From the NCBI GenBank assembly GCA_963792855.1, contig CAWBXZ010000012.1, positions 1 through 39,715 on the forward strand: a DNA stretch of 39,715 bases, written 5' to 3'. This document shows, piece by piece, positions 38,286 through 39,715 of the stretch; the stretch's first letter is position 1; each line of letters opens with the position of its first letter. The notes beneath the pieces were generated by a model, which was not told the DNA's origin, did no database searches, and saw nothing but the letters and a program-made list of their open reading frames with translations. Made by a program: the position numbers and the translations under genes. Origin of the DNA: SG8-40 sp963792855. GTDB lineage: Bacteria; Pseudomonadota; Gammaproteobacteria; Burkholderiales; Eutrophovitaceae.

Positions 38286-39479
38286 ATGACCGCCGCACCC
38301 CGTAAAACCAAAGCCGATTTTCAGTGGGACGATCCGCTGCTGCTCGACGAACTGCTCAGCGACGAGGAACGCATGGTGCGGGACACCGCGCAGGCGTACT
38401 GCCGGGACAAACTGATGCCGCGGGTGGTGGAAGCCAACCGTCACGAAAAATTCCACCGGGAAATCATGAACGAGATGGGTGAGCTTGGTTTTCTCGGCTC
38501 GACGATTGACGGTTACGGCTGTGCCGGCGTCAACCACGTCTGCTACGGCCTGATCGCGCGCGAAGTCGAACGTGTCGACAGCGGTTACCGATCGGCGCTG
38601 TCCGTGCAATCCAGCCTGGTGATGTATCCGATCTATGCTTTCGGCAGCGAAGCGCAGAAACAGAAATACCTGCCGAAGATGGCGACCGGTGAATGGATCG
38701 GCTGCTTCGGCCTGACGGAACCCAATGCGGGGTCCGATCCGGCGGGTATGGTGACGCGCGGCCGCAAGGCCGACGGCGGCTACCTGCTCAGCGGTGCAAA
38801 AATGTGGATCACCAACGCGCCACTCGCCGACGTGCTGCTGGTATGGGCCAAGGACGACGGCGGCGTCATCCGCGGCTTCATCCTCGAGAAAGGTATGAAA
38901 GGCCTGTCGGCGCCGAAAATCGAAGGCAAGTTCAGCCTGCGCTCGTCGGTCACCGGTGAAATCGTCATGGATAACGTGTTCGTGCCTGAAGAAAACGTCC
39001 TGCCGGACGTGTCAGGCCTGAAAGGCCCGTTTTCGTGCCTGAACAAGGCGCGCTACGGCATCGCCTGGGGCGCGCTGGGCGCCGCGGAGTTCTGCTGGCA
39101 TGCCGCCCGCAATTACACGCTGGAGCGAAAACAGTTCGGTCGCCCGCTGGCGGCGAACCAGTTGGTACAACTGAAACTGGTCAACATGCAGACTGAAATC
39201 ACGCTCGCGTTGCACGCCGCATTGCGACTGGGCCGGCTGATCGATGAAGAGCGCGCTGCGCCGGAAATGATTTCATTGCTGAAACGAAATTCCTGCGGCA
39301 AGGCGCTCGACATCGCGCGTATCGCGCGGGACATGCACGGCGGCAACGGCATTGCCGATGAGTTCCATGTGATCCGCCACGTGATGAATCTGGAAGCCGT
39401 GAATACCTACGAAGGCACGCACGACATCCATGCGCTGATATTGGGACGAGCGATTACCGGGATTCCGGCTTTCGGATAG
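38286..39479 (+). CDS. gcdH: Glutaryl-CoA dehydrogenase-type acyl-CoA dehydrogenase
   Basis: FAD enzyme oxidising and decarboxylating glutaryl-CoA to crotonyl-CoA in lysine, tryptophan and aromatic breakdown. 397 residues. FAD/substrate motifs are RSALSVQSSLVMYPI, FGLTEPNAGSDPAGM, and the GcdH-typical catalytic glutamate in NTYEGTHDIHALILGRAITG. GGAG precedes the ATG by 8 nt. The TYEGT end separates it from ordinary short-chain dehydrogenases. It stands alone with a repeat sequence downstream. Confidence 0.93.
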   Translation: MTAAPRKTKADFQWDDPLLLDELLSDEERMVRDTAQAYCRDKLMPRVVEANRHEKFHREIMNEMGELGFLGSTIDGYGCAGVNHVCYGLIAREVERVDSGYRSALSVQSSLVMYPIYAFGSEAQKQKYLPKMATGEWIGCFGLTEPNAGSDPAGMVTRGRKADGGYLLSGAKMWITNAPLADVLLVWAKDDGGVIRGFILEKGMKGLSAPKIEGKFSLRSSVTGEIVMDNVFVPEENVLPDVSGLKGPFSCLNKARYGIAWGALGAAEFCWHAARNYTLERKQFGRPLAANQLVQLKLVNMQTEITLALHAALRLGRLIDEERAAPEMISLLKRNSCGKALDIARIARDMHGGNGIADEFHVIRHVMNLEAVNTYEGTHDIHALILGRAITGIPAFG

Positions 39480-39535
39480 ATCGCGGTTAAGTTATTGTTT
39501 TTATTTAATATTTTTCGTGGCCGCTACTGGCAGCG

Positions 39536-39570
39536 CGTCATTCCGGCGAACGCCGGAGTCCAGGAACGCA
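39536..39570. repeat. Dispersed palindromic repeat (REP/dRS3-like)
   Basis: CGTCATTCCGGCGAACGCCGGAGTCCAG contains the hairpin TCCGGCG/CGCCGGA. This type of short intergenic palindrome, with CGTCATTCC...GGAATCCAG ends, is dispersed in many proteobacteria and resembles Neisseria dRS3 in layout. Only one copy is seen here. Confidence 0.55.
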
Positions 39571-39662
39571 TCACGCAATTTGAAGCAACGGTGATCCGCG
39601 GATTACGATATTTTCCGCACTCGCCCGGCTTCGCTAATCGCCACTGCAAGGAGAATCGCACC

Positions 39663-39715
39663 ATGCTCGACATCAAACCTTCAGGTGCTGCGCTCGGCGC
39701 CGAAATCGCCGGTAT
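39663..39715 (+). CDS. TauD/TfdA-family dioxygenase, N-terminus only (truncated by the window)
   Basis: Only 17 residues are visible, MLDIKPSGAALGAEIAG, which match the usual start of 2-oxoglutarate/Fe(II) dioxygenases of the taurine/2,4-D family. A strong AAGGAG lies about 9 nt upstream. The rest lies beyond the window, so the family call rests on this short match. Confidence 0.6.
   Translation, partial: MLDIKPSGAALGAEIAG

Overview
The window looks like a chromosomal segment of a betaproteobacterium of about 60% G+C (order not resolvable here). The evidence is the block serS - rarA - lolA - ftsK beside divergent trxB and smr, the nadE-glnB pair, a GcdH-type glutaryl-CoA dehydrogenase and Burkholderiales-like FHA/ShlB secretion genes. 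A TauD-like gene runs off the right end.

Layout. (1) 1-2.2 kb: an HpcH/HpaI aldolase and a D-tartrate dehydratase homologue (tarD), read as a small catabolic operon. (2) 2.3-6.1 kb: a conserved unknown protein, a PlpD-type patatin/POTRA/beta-barrel protein (type Vd secretion) and a small outer-membrane barrel on the other strand. (3) 6.4-12.2 kb: a complete tripartite RND efflux operon (adaptor, pump, outer-membrane factor) closed by a strong terminator. (4) 12.4-14.2 kb: two exported proteins, one Spy/LTXXQ-like and one resembling DUF4105 proteins. (5) 14.3-14.9 kb: tRNA-Ser(CGA), a broken copy of its 5' half, and two related double-hairpin elements, all between serS and the tRNA. (6) 14.9-21.9 kb: core genes serS, rarA, lolA, a 99-residue exported protein and ftsK, with an amidohydrolase on the opposite strand. 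(7) 22.0-32.4 kb: an adhesin locus on the minus strand, in transcription order TpsB transporter, TpsA filamentous haemagglutinin with seven near-identical 261-bp MBG repeats, a CRP-family regulator and a secreted FecR-domain protein. It sits between ftsK and trxB. (8) 32.6-39.7 kb: trxB, smr, a 27-bp tandem repeat, glnB, nadE, a COG3146 protein, a zinc-ribbon NUDIX hydrolase, gcdH and the start of a TauD/TfdA dioxygenase.

How the parts connect. The adhesin locus looks like one self-regulated unit. Its CRP-family protein keeps the Arg-Glu-x3-Arg recognition helix of CRP. Two palindromes of the matching GTGA-N6-TCAC type lie upstream of the two surface-protein genes, at spacings that suit CRP activation. 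The same protein has lost the cyclic-phosphate-binding arginine, so its signal may not be cAMP.

Caution on sequence quality. At least fifteen single- or double-base indels break otherwise well-conserved genes, mostly between 0 and 12.6 kb, and also in the CRP-family gene and the haemagglutinin. Several can be repaired exactly by changing the length of a short homopolymer. I therefore treat most broken genes as intact genes with sequence errors and give corrected spans. The housekeeping genes from 14.9 to 21.9 kb and from 32.6 kb onward read cleanly.
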